Positions 43,256-52,855 of a DNA stretch of 64,000 nt are shown piece by piece. Origin of the DNA: Defluviitalea saccharophila (GTDB lineage Bacteria > Bacillota > Clostridia > Lachnospirales > Defluviitaleaceae); NCBI RefSeq assembly GCF_038396635.1, contig NZ_CP121687.1, positions 248,001 through 312,000 on the forward strand, written 5' to 3'. A program made the position numbers and the translations under genes. The notes below the pieces were generated by a model, which was not told where the DNA came from, searched no databases, and worked only from the letters and a program-made list of their open reading frames with translations. Numbering within the stretch: the first letter of the stretch is position 1; each line of letters starts with the position of its first letter.

Positions 43256-45592
43256 GTGTTAATGCAGATCAAAAAGCGAGATGGAAGAATTGTAGAATTT
43301 AATCAAGAAAAGATAGCAAGAGCTATTTATAAAGCAGCTATGGCTGTTGGAGGCCATGATTATTTAACAGCAAAAGAGTTAAGTAATGATGTTCTTGAAT
43401 ATCTTATACATATTTTACCCGAAAATGAACTTCCCGATGTTGAAACGATACAAGATTGTGTAGAAAAGATATTAATTGAAAAAGGCCATGCAAAAACAGC
43501 AAAATCATACATATTGTATAGGGCGACAAGGACAAAAATAAGGGAAAGTCAAACCAGACTTATGAAAACATACCATGGGATCACATATGCAGAAGCAGAA
43601 GAAAATGATTTAATGAGAGAAAACGCTAATGTAGATGGCAATACGGCTATGGGAGCAATGCTTAAATACGGCTCCGAAGGTGCAAAGGAATTTTATCATC
43701 TTCATGTTTTAAATCCTGAACATTCTAAAGCCCATCAATCAGGAAAAATACATATTCATGATTTGGACTTTCTAACTTTGACTATGACTTGCTGTCAAAT
43801 AGATATCATTAAGCTCTTTAAAAATGGGTTTTCTACAGGACATGGCTACTTAAGAGAGCCACAGGATATCTTCAGTTATGCTGCTCTTGCAGCTATTGCA
43901 ATTCAAAGTAACCAAAACGATATGCATGGAGGTCAGTCCATCCCTAATTTTGATTATGGATTAGCTCCCGGAGTATCAAAAACATACATAAAATTATATA
44001 AATCTAACTTAGGCAAAGCTCTAGAATTTTTATTAGACCTTTCTCCTGAAGAAGCCAAGGAAATAGCAATTAAAAGTATAGAAGAAACGATTAAGGAAAC
44101 CGGTTTAAATCCTCAGTTAGAAATGAAATCTGAATATTTAGATGTAGAATTGGAAACGATTAAGAAACGATTTAATATAAAGGATGAATGTATAATAAGA
44201 AAAGCACAAGATTTTGCTTCAAAACATGCAGCAAAAGAAGTGGATGAAAAGACATTTCAGGCAATGGAAGGATTTATTCATAATCTTAATACAATGCATT
44301 CAAGGGCAGGGGCACAAGTTCCATTCAGCAGCATAAACTTTGGAACGGATACTTCACCAGAAGGACGAATGGTTTCAAAAAACTTTTTATTGGCAACTGA
44401 AAGAGGTCTAGGAAATGGTGAAACGCCGATATTCCCTATTTCTATTTTCAAGATCAAGAAAGGTATTTCTTTTGAAAAGGGAGATCCTAATTATGATTTG
44501 TTTAAATTAGCTTGCAGGGTAAGTGCAAAGCGGCTTTTTCCTAACTTTAGTTTTTTAGATGCACCATTTAATAAAATTTACTATGATAAATATGGCGTTG
44601 AGGGCGAAGTAGCTTATATGGGATGTCGAACAAGGGTTGTTGCAAATCATTATGATCCTAGTAAGGAAATTACTTATGGAAGAGGAAACTTAAGCTTTAC
44701 ATCAGTGAATTTACCTTACATTGCAATTACTTCAAAAGGAAATCTGGATGTCTTTTTTGAAAAACTGGATGAAACCATCGATTTAGTAAAAATGCAATTA
44801 CTAGAGAGATTTGAAATACAAGCAAAGAAAAAAGTTAAGAACTTCCCATTTTTAATGGGACAAAAGATATGGATTGATTCTGAAAAATTGGATAGAAATG
44901 ATGAAATCAGGGAAGTTATTAAGCATGGTACCTTAACCATGGGCTTTATTGGGTTAGCCGAAGCATTAAAAGCTTTGATCGGCAAACATCATGGTGAGTC
45001 TGATGAAGCACAAAAGTTAGGTTTAGAAATCGTTGGACATATGAGAAAGCGTATGGATGAAGCTTGTAAAGAATATGGTCTTAATTTCTCTCTGATTGCA
45101 TCTCCTGCAGAAGGATTATCCGGAAGATTTACTGCAATTGATAAAAAGCGCTTTGGGATCATAGAAGGTGTGACAGACAGAGAATATTATACAAATTCTT
45201 TCCACATCCCCGTATATTATCCTATATCTGCATTTGATAAAATTAGATTAGAAGCACCATACCATGAACTATGCAATGGAGGACATATTACATATATTGA
45301 GTTAGATGGAGACCCTGTAAAGAACTTAGAGGCTTTTGAAACAATCGTCAGAGCTATGGCGGAAGCAGGAGTAGGTTACGGTTCAATCAATCATCCGGTA
45401 GACCGTGACCCCATATGCGGTTTTAGTGGTATTTTAGACAACGAATGCCCTAAATGCGGACGAAAAGATGGTGAAAATGGAGTCTACTTTGAAAGAATCC
45501 GTCGTATTACAGGCTATCTGGTAGGAGACTTAAGCAGATGGAACGACGGCAAAAGAGCAGAAGAAAAAGACAGAGTAAAGCATAGCATTTAG
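43256..45592 (+). CDS. nrdD: Anaerobic ribonucleoside-triphosphate reductase (class III)
   Basis: Oxygen-sensitive glycyl-radical enzyme that makes dNTPs from NTPs. 778 residues: N-terminal ATP-cone (QIKKRDGRIVEFNQEKIARAI), reductase barrel, C-terminal zinc site (CGFSG...CPKCG), and the radical glycine in RRITGYLVG (Gly753). The start is GTG 43256 after AGGGGG; ATG 43262 is an alternative. The activating enzyme nrdG, often next door, is not in this window, so it must be encoded elsewhere. Confidence 0.97.
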   Translation: MLMQIKKRDGRIVEFNQEKIARAIYKAAMAVGGHDYLTAKELSNDVLEYLIHILPENELPDVETIQDCVEKILIEKGHAKTAKSYILYRATRTKIRESQTRLMKTYHGITYAEAEENDLMRENANVDGNTAMGAMLKYGSEGAKEFYHLHVLNPEHSKAHQSGKIHIHDLDFLTLTMTCCQIDIIKLFKNGFSTGHGYLREPQDIFSYAALAAIAIQSNQNDMHGGQSIPNFDYGLAPGVSKTYIKLYKSNLGKALEFLLDLSPEEAKEIAIKSIEETIKETGLNPQLEMKSEYLDVELETIKKRFNIKDECIIRKAQDFASKHAAKEVDEKTFQAMEGFIHNLNTMHSRAGAQVPFSSINFGTDTSPEGRMVSKNFLLATERGLGNGETPIFPISIFKIKKGISFEKGDPNYDLFKLACRVSAKRLFPNFSFLDAPFNKIYYDKYGVEGEVAYMGCRTRVVANHYDPSKEITYGRGNLSFTSVNLPYIAITSKGNLDVFFEKLDETIDLVKMQLLERFEIQAKKKVKNFPFLMGQKIWIDSEKLDRNDEIREVIKHGTLTMGFIGLAEALKALIGKHHGESDEAQKLGLEIVGHMRKRMDEACKEYGLNFSLIASPAEGLSGRFTAIDKKRFGIIEGVTDREYYTNSFHIPVYYPISAFDKIRLEAPYHELCNGGHITYIELDGDPVKNLEAFETIVRAMAEAGVGYGSINHPVDRDPICGFSGILDNECPKCGRKDGENGVYFERIRRITGYLVGDLSRWNDGKRAEEKDRVKHSI

Positions 45593-45612
45593 GATTTTTA
45601 CATTTGAGTTTG

Positions 45613-45647
45613 AAAGAGCTTACAGTATAGTTTGTAAGCTCTTTTTT
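45613..45647 (+). terminator. Terminator of nrdD
   Basis: AAAGAGCTTACA and TGTAAGCTCTTT (12 bp, perfect) around an eight-base loop, then further T. It abuts the comM stop codon and may also act weakly on the minus strand. Confidence 0.88.
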
Positions 45648-47176
45648 CATGCCCAATATTTCCTGTCCAAACTTCTGTATTGTATCGCTTCGCTTAAATG
45701 ATGCAGTTTAATATTTTCTTCTCCATCCAAATCTGCAATGGTTCTTGCTACTTTCAAGATTCTATGGTATGCCCTGGCGCTTAGATTTAGTTTTTCAAAA
45801 GCAGTTTTAAGTAAGTTCCTTTCGGCTTGTTCCAGAGCACAATATTTTTCAATCTGAGCAGAAGATAATTGGGAGTTAAAGAAAATAGATTCATCTTTAT
45901 ATCGTTCCTGCTGAATTTTTTGCGCTTTTAGTACTCTTTTTTTGATACTAGAAGAAGATTCACTTTTTTCCTGAACGTCTAAATCAGAATACTTAACAGG
46001 AGATGCTTCGACTTGAAGATCTATTCGATCAAGCAAGGGACCAGAGACTTTTGAGAGATATTTTTTTACTTGCTCCGGCTGACAGTGGCATTTTTCCTCG
46101 TCTCCTAAATAGCCGCAAGGGCAAGGGTTCATTGAGCAAATCAGCATAAAACTGGCAGGGTATGTTAGGGTGGCGTTAACCCTTGATATGGTAACTTCTC
46201 GATCTTCTAAAGGCTGTCTAAGAACTTCCAGCACATTTCTATTGAATTCTGTCAGTTCGTCTAAGAAAAGTACTCCATAATGGGATAGACTAACCTCTCC
46301 AGGTCTAGGAATTCTTCCTCCTCCAATTAGAGCAGTGTTTGATACCGTATGATGGGGAGCACGGAAAGGCCTTGAGTTTATCAACGCTTTTTTATTGGGC
46401 AGAAGTCCTGTAACACTGTATATTTTGGTAATTTCGATACTTTCTTCAAAAGATAAGTCGGGAAGAATGGTAGGCAACCTTCTGGCCATCATGGTTTTAC
46501 CAGAGCCTGGAGGGCCTATCATCAGTACATTATGAGAGCCTGCAGCAGAAATCTCTAAAGCTCTTTTAACATGAGACTGTCCTTTAACATCTGAAAAATC
46601 CAAATTTGTATTCACACAATTTGCCATTACTGCATTAATATCTATTGTAGTTTTAGAAAGAGGGATTTCATTTCTTAAGTGCATTATAGCTTCTTTTAAA
46701 GTATGTACACCTATTATCTCCATATTTTCTATTATGGCACCTTCTTCGGCATTTTCATAAGGCACAATGCACTGGGTAATTCCATTTTTAGAAGCTGAAT
46801 ATACCATAGGTAAAATACCATTAACAGGCTTGACGCTTCCATCCAGAGATAATTCGCCGACTAACATCGTTTTATTTAGAACCTCTTTTGGAATAGGTTC
46901 GTTGCAGCTCAGGATGCCTACAGCAATAGGTAAATCAAAAGCTGAGCCTTCCTTTCTAATATCAGCAGGTGCTAAGTTCACAGTAATTCTTTTTATGGGA
47001 AATAGAAATTCTGAATTTTTAATTGCAGCTCGAACCCGTTCTTTTGCTTCTCGGATCGAGGAATCTGGAAGACCTACTAAATCAAAACCGGGGAGACCTT
47101 CACTTAAATCCACTTCAACGTCAACAAGATACCCATTAATGCCGTAAAGAGCACAGCTTTTTATCTTACTAATCAT
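45647..47176 (-). CDS. comM: YifB/ComM family Mg-chelatase-like AAA+ ATPase
   Basis: 509 residues. N-terminal ChlI-like domain (CALYGINGYLVDVEVDLS; GLPGFDLVGLPDSSIREAKERV), AAA+ core with Walker A GPPGSGKTM and Walker B GVLFLDELTEF, and a C-terminal helical domain. In Gram-negatives ComM is a helicase that extends branch migration during natural transformation; the role in Clostridia is inferred. Divergent from dprA, another transformation gene. Confidence 0.93.
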   Translation of the reverse strand: MISKIKSCALYGINGYLVDVEVDLSEGLPGFDLVGLPDSSIREAKERVRAAIKNSEFLFPIKRITVNLAPADIRKEGSAFDLPIAVGILSCNEPIPKEVLNKTMLVGELSLDGSVKPVNGILPMVYSASKNGITQCIVPYENAEEGAIIENMEIIGVHTLKEAIMHLRNEIPLSKTTIDINAVMANCVNTNLDFSDVKGQSHVKRALEISAAGSHNVLMIGPPGSGKTMMARRLPTILPDLSFEESIEITKIYSVTGLLPNKKALINSRPFRAPHHTVSNTALIGGGRIPRPGEVSLSHYGVLFLDELTEFNRNVLEVLRQPLEDREVTISRVNATLTYPASFMLICSMNPCPCGYLGDEEKCHCQPEQVKKYLSKVSGPLLDRIDLQVEASPVKYSDLDVQEKSESSSSIKKRVLKAQKIQQERYKDESIFFNSQLSSAQIEKYCALEQAERNLLKTAFEKLNLSARAYHRILKVARTIADLDGEENIKLHHLSEAIQYRSLDRKYWA

Positions 47177-47258
47177 TTTATTCTCCTTTCAAAGGATTTA
47201 TCTTTAGTTGAATTATTCCACATTTTTACAAAAGATATAACTAATTTTGTAAATTGTA

Positions 47259-47286
47259 TTGATATTTGTGGAAATAATGGTAAAAT
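47259..47286 (+). promoter_or_regulatory. Putative dprA promoter
   Basis: TTGATA, 16 bp, TAAAAT, about 100 bp before dprA in the comM-dprA divergent region. Confidence 0.45.
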
Positions 47287-47383
47287 TGATATCGTTATAT
47301 TTTTGAAAATTAAGAATATAGCTAGAATAAAAATATACAAATAGGAAAATATGAATAAGTAAAGAATATGAATGGGTGATAGT

Positions 47384-48499
47384 GTGAATGAAGAAATGAA
47401 CAGAACCCTTTATTGGACTTGGATCACTACCATTAAAGGGCTAAAAAGAAGTAGAATTAAACAATTGCTAGAATATTATAAAACACCGGAAGAGATTTGG
47501 AGAGAAGATCTAGAGGCATTAAAAAGCCTCTTTAAATTAACAAATGAAGAACTTACTTTATTGAGGAACTCCAAAAATCCAAAGTTATTAAAAAAGTGGA
47601 TATATGATTTAGAACAAATGGGTATATTTTATTACTCAATTAATCATCCCTTTTATCCGAGCCTCTTAAAGAATATTTCTGATCCGCCGCTTGGACTTTA
47701 TGTTAAGGGAGATATGCCGTCGTTTGATCAAGGTTTTTTGGCGATGGTTGGAACTAGAAAATGCTCTGAATATGGGAGAAGAGCAGCAAAAAAATTAGCA
47801 CAAGATCTTTCTCAAAAAGGTTTTGGAATTATTAGCGGATTAGCTGAGGGGATTGATACAGTAGCCCATAAAAGTACTCTTGAAGCTGGAGGACTTACGG
47901 TTGCAGTGGTTGCAAATGGACTTGATATATGTTATCCAAAATCTAATGCTAAATTAATGGAAGAAATTCAGGAAAAAGGCGTGTTAATATCGGAATATCC
48001 TCCAGGTACAAAACCTATTCCAGTTTTTTTCCCGACAAGAAATAGAATAATTAGTGGTCTAAGTCAAGGGGTTATTGTAATAGAAGCAGGAGAAAAGAGC
48101 GGTGCATTAATAACTGCAGACTTAGCTTTAGAGCAAGGAAAAGATGTTTTTGCTGTACCCGGAAGTATTTTTAGCAGCGCGAGTAAAGGTACTCACAGAC
48201 TTATTCAACAAGGAGCAAAACTTGTGACGGATGTTGAAGATATTTTGTTTGAGATTAATAGTAATTTTATCAATAATAAAGCTAATGGAAATTTGCAATA
48301 TGAAGCTAAAATAGTGAATAGACTTGCAATAGAAGAAAATATAGTATATGATTGTATAAGTTTTGAGCCTTCCCATATTGATGTATTATCTGTTAAAACT
48401 CATTATCCTATAAATCAACTTCAGGGAATACTTACTCTTTTGGAATTGAAAGGATTAATACAGCAACTGCCGGGTAAGAGATTTGTTCGAAATCAGTAA
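47384..48499 (+). CDS. dprA: DNA-processing protein DprA (Smf)
   Basis: Loads RecA on incoming single-stranded DNA in transformation; present also in non-competent bacteria. 371 residues. An N-terminal SAM-like helical region, the Rossmann core (MVGTRKCSEYGRRAA; SGLAEGIDTVAH; FPTRNRIISGLSQG), and a C-terminal winged-helix-like end. I prefer GTG 47384 because GGGTGAT lies just before it; the in-frame ATG 47372 overlaps that site. Followed closely by topA, the usual order. Confidence 0.94.
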   Translation: MNEEMNRTLYWTWITTIKGLKRSRIKQLLEYYKTPEEIWREDLEALKSLFKLTNEELTLLRNSKNPKLLKKWIYDLEQMGIFYYSINHPFYPSLLKNISDPPLGLYVKGDMPSFDQGFLAMVGTRKCSEYGRRAAKKLAQDLSQKGFGIISGLAEGIDTVAHKSTLEAGGLTVAVVANGLDICYPKSNAKLMEEIQEKGVLISEYPPGTKPIPVFFPTRNRIISGLSQGVIVIEAGEKSGALITADLALEQGKDVFAVPGSIFSSASKGTHRLIQQGAKLVTDVEDILFEINSNFINNKANGNLQYEAKIVNRLAIEENIVYDCISFEPSHIDVLSVKTHYPINQLQGILTLLELKGLIQQLPGKRFVRNQ

Positions 48500-48511
48500 T
48501 GGAGGGGTATT

Positions 48512-50572
48512 ATGGCAAAATATTTAGTTATTGTAGAATCACCAGCTAAAGCAAAAACTATAAAGAAATTTTTGGGGAAATCCTATAAAGTAGAGGCTTC
48601 TATGGGGCATGTAAGAGACTTGCCGAAAAGTCAATTGGGTGTAGATATAGAAGATCATTTTGAACCTAAATATATTACGATTAGAGGCAAAGGTGAATTA
48701 CTAAACAAATTAAGAAAAGAAGCTAAAAACTCGGATAAAGTATACCTGGCAACTGACCCGGATAGAGAAGGAGAAGCTATTTCTTGGCACTTATTTCATG
48801 CCTTAAAATTAGAAGATGGAAAAACAAGCAGAATAACATTTAATGAAATAACAAAAAATGCTGTAAAAAATTCTATTAAAGAAGCAAGAAAGATTGATAT
48901 GAATCTTGTAGATGCTCAACAAGCCAGAAGAGTATTAGATAGAATTGTGGGGTATAGTATCAGTCCTCTTCTATGGAAAAAAATACGAAAAGGTCTTAGC
49001 GCCGGCAGAGTTCAATCTGTTGCTCTGCGATTAATTTGTGACAGAGAAGAAGAAATAGAGAATTTTATTCCTACGGAGTATTGGACTATTGAAGCAGAAT
49101 TTATTAGTCCTTTAAATAAAAAATTTGAAGCTAAATTTTACGGATTAAGAAATAAAAAAGTTGAAATGAGTTCTAAAGAAGAAGTAGATGCAATTATTAA
49201 GGAAGTAAAAAATCAGCAATATATAGTAGAAGAAGTTAAAAGAGGTGTGCGCATTAAAAAACCAGTTGCTCCCTTTACTACGAGTACGCTTCAGCAAGAA
49301 GCTTCTAAATACTTAGGCTTTTCTACACAAAAAACGATGAGGATTGCTCAGCAATTATATGAAGGAATCGATTTGATTGGAGAAGGAACGGTCGGTCTTA
49401 TTACTTATATCCGTACAGATTCCGTAAGAATTTCTAATGAGGCGCAACAGCAGGCGAAAGAGTACATTGAAAATACCTTTGGGAAAGACTATATAAACTT
49501 AAATCCCATAGAATATAAAGGAAAAGGAAAAACCCAAGATGCCCATGAAGCAATAAGACCTACAGACATCAATAAACATCCAAAAGATATCAAAGAATCA
49601 TTGTCAAAAGATCAATTTAAACTATATGAATTGATCTGGCAGAGATTCACAGCTAGCCAAATGGCACCAGCGCAATATGATACATTTTCTGTTAAAGTCA
49701 GTGCAGGAGAGTATATTTTTACAACTTCCGGTTCTTCCCTTAGATTTGATGGTTTCCTGGCAGTATACAATAAAGAACAAGAAAATGAGGAAGCCGCTGA
49801 TTTTGAAATAAAAGAAAAAGATATATTGAAGTTAAATACTTTAGACGGGAAACAACATTTTACACAGCCCCCTGCAAGATATTCAGAAGCTTCTTTAGTA
49901 AAAACTTTAGAAGAGAATGGGGTAGGAAGACCAAGTACTTATGCCCCTACAATTACTACTCTTTTAGCTAGGGGATATGTAGTAAAAGAAAATAGAGTTC
50001 TATATTCAACTGAATTGGGCGAGATTGTAAATGACATCATGAAGAATTATTTTAAAAGTATTGTGGATGTAGAATTTACAGCTCAAATGGAAGAGCAACT
50101 AGACGAAGTTGAGAGTGGAGAAATTCAATGGAAGGAAATCATTGAAAATTTCTATCCGGATTTCAAAAAAACATTGCAAATAGCAGAAGAAGAAATAGGT
50201 AATATTGACCTTGATGAGGTTACAGACGTTATTTGCGAAAACTGTGGAAGAAACATGGTTGTGAAATATGGCAGGTATGGTAAGTTCCTTGCATGTCCTG
50301 GATTTCCGGAATGTAAAAATACTAAGCCATTATATGAAGAAGCAGGAGTAAGCTGTCCAGAATGCAATGGAAAAGTGATCATCAAGAAAACTAAAAAAGG
50401 CCGTAAATACTATGGATGTGAAAATAATCCTGAATGTTCATTTATGTCATGGAATAAGCCATCCGGTGAAAAATGTCCTAAATGTAACAGTTACTTAGTT
50501 GAAAAAGGAAAGAAAAAACTGAGTATTGTTTGCAGCAATTCTGAGTGTGGATATATTCATAAAAGCGAATAA
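48512..50572 (+). CDS. topA: DNA topoisomerase I
   Basis: Type IA topoisomerase relaxing negative supercoils. 686 residues. TOPRIM domain at the N-terminus (LVIVESPAKAKTI; DPDREGEAI), active-site Tyr299 in YIRTDS, and three C-terminal zinc ribbons, each with two CxxC-type pairs (from about residue 574). 12 bp after dprA with GGAGGGG before the ATG; topA-codY-flgB order recalls B. subtilis. Confidence 0.98.
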   Translation: MAKYLVIVESPAKAKTIKKFLGKSYKVEASMGHVRDLPKSQLGVDIEDHFEPKYITIRGKGELLNKLRKEAKNSDKVYLATDPDREGEAISWHLFHALKLEDGKTSRITFNEITKNAVKNSIKEARKIDMNLVDAQQARRVLDRIVGYSISPLLWKKIRKGLSAGRVQSVALRLICDREEEIENFIPTEYWTIEAEFISPLNKKFEAKFYGLRNKKVEMSSKEEVDAIIKEVKNQQYIVEEVKRGVRIKKPVAPFTTSTLQQEASKYLGFSTQKTMRIAQQLYEGIDLIGEGTVGLITYIRTDSVRISNEAQQQAKEYIENTFGKDYINLNPIEYKGKGKTQDAHEAIRPTDINKHPKDIKESLSKDQFKLYELIWQRFTASQMAPAQYDTFSVKVSAGEYIFTTSGSSLRFDGFLAVYNKEQENEEAADFEIKEKDILKLNTLDGKQHFTQPPARYSEASLVKTLEENGVGRPSTYAPTITTLLARGYVVKENRVLYSTELGEIVNDIMKNYFKSIVDVEFTAQMEEQLDEVESGEIQWKEIIENFYPDFKKTLQIAEEEIGNIDLDEVTDVICENCGRNMVVKYGRYGKFLACPGFPECKNTKPLYEEAGVSCPECNGKVIIKKTKKGRKYYGCENNPECSFMSWNKPSGEKCPKCNSYLVEKGKKKLSIVCSNSECGYIHKSE

Positions 50573-50617
50573 AATGTAATTTACATCTATTGCAGTAAAG
50601 TATTAAAAGTATTCTTT

Positions 50618-50650
50618 AGTTTACAGATAAGAAAAGTAAACTTTTTATTT
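50618..50650 (+). terminator. Terminator of topA
   Basis: AGTTTAC and GTAAACT (7 bp), 11-base loop, followed by TTTTATTT. Confidence 0.65.
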
Positions 50651-50703
50651 AAAGTTTGTTAAAAGATATTGTTTTTTTGGAGAATAAGTGTTAATATATA
50701 TTT

Positions 50704-50769
50704 GAAAGAAAAAAGTCATTATTTAGAAAAATTTAACAATAAAGTTGACTATGTCAGCTTTCTTTTTTT
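50704..50769 (+). ncRNA. Candidate small RNA between topA and codY
   Basis: A promoter-like TTGTTT (50669), 17 bp, TAATAT (50692) lies just after the topA terminator and would start an RNA near 50704 that ends at the hairpin 50741-50769, about 65 nt. No open frame is inside. Based on signals only. Confidence 0.25.
50741..50769 (+). terminator. Hairpin terminator upstream of codY
   Basis: AAAGTTGAC and GTCAGCTTT (one G-U) with a three-base loop, then CTTTTTTT. Confidence 0.75.
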
Positions 50770-50830
50770 GAAGATTAAAGATTGAGGTGAAATCATTAAA
50801 AAATACTTGTAATTGTATAAAGTAAGAATT

Positions 50831-50859
50831 TTGAGAACATAATATTAGACAAATAATAC
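50831..50859 (+). promoter_or_regulatory. codY promoter
   Basis: TTGAGA, 17 bp, TAATAC, about 35 bp before the codY start codon. Confidence 0.5.
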
Positions 50860-50893
50860 AAATGAATATTAAAAAATTAAAGGAGGAAAAAAT

Positions 50894-51670
50894 ATGTCAG
50901 TAGAGTTATTAGAAAAAACAAGAAAATTGAATCGATTATTGCAGCGATCTGGTTCGGATCCGGTTATATTTAACGATATATGCAAAATCCTGAGTGAGGT
51001 TTTATCTTCTAATACAATGATTGTTAGTAAAAAAGGTAAATTTTTAGGTGTATACTATACTGATCCTTCCAATGCTTTGTTTAATCCTGAGGAAGAAAAA
51101 TTAGGAAGATTTATTGATGCACACTTCAATGAACAATTATTAAATATCGTAGAAACTAAAGACAATATACCATTATCAGAGTTTCACATTAAAGATATTG
51201 AAAAAGATATAGATAAATATAAAAGCACTATTATCCCTATTAGTGCTGGTGGAGAAAGACTAGGAACTCTTTTATTATATAAAGAAGAAGGAGAATATAT
51301 TACCGAAGACTTAATCCTAGGGGAATATGGTGCCACTGTAGTTGGGTTAGAAATACTTCGTTCTCAGAGTGAAGAATCTGCTGAAGAAGTTAGAAAAGCT
51401 ACAATTGTAAAATCTGCCATAGGTACTTTATCATATTCAGAATTAGAAGCAATCCTTCATATATTTGAAGAGTTAAATGGAGCAGAAGGACTTCTTGTTG
51501 CAAGTAAAATTGCAGATAGAGTAGGTATTACAAGATCTGTTATAGTTAATGCACTCCGAAAGTTTGAAAGTGCTGGGGTTATTGAATCCCGTTCTTTAGG
51601 TATGAAAGGAACATATATTAAAGTTTTAAATGATGTTCTTTTAGAAGAATTGGACAAACTTAGAAAATAA
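50894..51670 (+). CDS. codY: GTP-sensing global regulator CodY
   Basis: Represses nutrient-uptake, amino-acid and, in Bacillus, motility genes when GTP and branched-chain amino acids are plentiful. 258 residues: N-terminal GAF-like ligand domain ([13 protein letters not shown] start) and C-terminal winged helix ([33 protein letters not shown]; residues cited in two parts of the helix-turn-helix). AAAGGAGG precedes the ATG. Upstream clpQ, clpY and codV, present in Bacillus, are missing. Confidence 0.97.
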   Translation: MSVELLEKTRKLNRLLQRSGSDPVIFNDICKILSEVLSSNTMIVSKKGKFLGVYYTDPSNALFNPEEEKLGRFIDAHFNEQLLNIVETKDNIPLSEFHIKDIEKDIDKYKSTIIPISAGGERLGTLLLYKEEGEYITEDLILGEYGATVVGLEILRSQSEESAEEVRKATIVKSAIGTLSYSELEAILHIFEELNGAEGLLVASKIADRVGITRSVIVNALRKFESAGVIESRSLGMKGTYIKVLNDVLLEELDKLRK

Positions 51671-51686
51671 ATAAAAATAAGTTCGT

Positions 51687-51710
51687 AAAAAGCGGCGTAA
51701 GCCGCTTTTT
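51687..51710 (+). terminator. Terminator of codY
   Basis: AAAAAGCGGC-gtaa-GCCGCTTTTT, a perfect 10-bp stem with a tetraloop. Confidence 0.95.
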
Positions 51711-51935
51711 ATGGTTTATAAATCAAACACTTCGTCCAAGCAATTGATAATTTTACATAAATTACAATTGCAATAGGTCTAATTATTTAAAACAATATGG
51801 TTGCCCTTTTACTATTTAATGTATATAATTAGAATAAAAGTCGATTTTATTAGAAAAATATTTATAATTTATAAAAATAAAAATTATAATTGGCATTATA
51901 CCATATAAAGATAATAATTGCTAAAAATTTGTTGA

Positions 51936-51964
51936 TTTACTTTAGATTTGGATTATTGTAAAAT
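51936..51964 (+). promoter_or_regulatory. Possible fla/che operon promoter
   Basis: TTTACT, 17 bp, TAAAAT, 29 bp before the flgB start codon; a weak sigma-A match. Confidence 0.35.
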
Positions 51965-51992
51965 ATATGTGTTGAAAAAAGGGGGAGAAGCT

Positions 51993-52370
51993 ATGTTGTT
52001 TAATCGTTTATATAGTAATGCTAATGTTTTGGAAAAAGCATTGGATGCTTCATGGCTTAGAAATGAAGCGATTTCTAATAATATCGCAAATGCAGATACA
52101 CCTGGATATAAAAGAAAAGATGTAGAATTTGAAAAATATTTGCAAGATGCTGTCGCATTTAATAAACCCGTGCATAAAATAAATATGAAAGATATTCAAC
52201 CTAAAATTGTTACTGAAAACAGTTCTTTGCAAACAAGAATAGATGAAAATAATGTAGACATTGATATAGAAATGACTGAACTGGCAAAAAACAGTATTAA
52301 GTACAATACTTTAATTTCAATCGTGTCGAAGAAGTTTAAAGGAATTAACAATGTTCTAAATCTTAGATAG
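51993..52370 (+). CDS. flgB: Flagellar basal-body rod protein FlgB
   Basis: Proximal rod subunit and first gene of the fla/che operon. 125 residues from ATG 51993 (AGGGGGAG upstream; the frame is open further but without signals). Rod-protein motif RNEAISNNIANADTPGYKRKD near the N-terminus. Confidence 0.96.
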   Translation: MLFNRLYSNANVLEKALDASWLRNEAISNNIANADTPGYKRKDVEFEKYLQDAVAFNKPVHKINMKDIQPKIVTENSSLQTRIDENNVDIDIEMTELAKNSIKYNTLISIVSKKFKGINNVLNLR

Positions 52371-52385
52371 AAAGGAGTCATTGAT

Positions 52386-52826
52386 ATGTCTTTTTTTAAT
52401 TCCATGAATATAAATGCAAGTGGACTTACTGCCCAAAGACTTCGTATGGATATTATTTCTCAGAATATCGCTAATATCAATACGACAAGGACAGAAAATG
52501 GACAGCCATATAGAAGAAAAACCGTATTATTTGAAGAAAGAAATACTAGTCCGTCTTTTGGCTCCATTCTTAAAAATAGCATGGAGCAGCTTAATGGCTC
52601 CGGTGTAAGAGTGTCAAGAATTGCAGAAGACAATTCTGATTTTAAATTGGTTTATGAACCAGAGCATCCTGATGCAGATGAGAATGGATACGTTAGAATG
52701 CCAAATGTAAATATTATTGAAGAAATGGTAAATATGATATCGGCAAATAGATCTTATGAAGCAAACGTAACGGCTATGAATACTAATAAAAATATGGCAT
52801 TAAAAGCATTAGAAATTGGACGTTAA
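52386..52826 (+). CDS. flgC: Flagellar basal-body rod protein FlgC
   Basis: Rod subunit, 146 residues. SGLTAQRLRMDIISQNIANINTTR at the N-terminus and EEMVNMISANRSYEANVTAMNT at the C-terminus are the paired helices of rod/hook/filament axial proteins. AAAGGAGTC before the ATG. Confidence 0.96.
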   Translation: MSFFNSMNINASGLTAQRLRMDIISQNIANINTTRTENGQPYRRKTVLFEERNTSPSFGSILKNSMEQLNGSGVRVSRIAEDNSDFKLVYEPEHPDADENGYVRMPNVNIIEEMVNMISANRSYEANVTAMNTNKNMALKALEIGR

Positions 52827-52855
52827 ATTTATCCATAGAAATTAGGGGGATATTC

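Larger units (their letters stand above)
50573..50893. other. 321-bp topA-codY intergenic region
   Basis: Contains the topA terminator, a putative promoter at 50669-50697, a second hairpin terminator at 50741-50769, and the codY promoter at 50831-50859. A GAGGTGA at 50784 looks like a ribosome site, but no start codon with an open frame follows. Confidence 0.6.
51671..51992. other. 322-bp codY-flgB intergenic region
   Basis: Holds the codY terminator at its start and a possible sigma-A promoter for flgB at its end. Between them is about 220 bp of extremely AT-rich DNA without an open frame; no sigma-D type promoter was convincing. Confidence 0.55.

Noticed and set aside
50784-50812. Leader peptide after GAGGTGA upstream of codY
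   Set aside because: Only an ATT could serve as start and it gives five codons.
51838-51860. CodY box upstream of flgB
   Set aside because: Best alignment matches only about 10 of 15 consensus bases in extremely AT-rich DNA, which chance explains.
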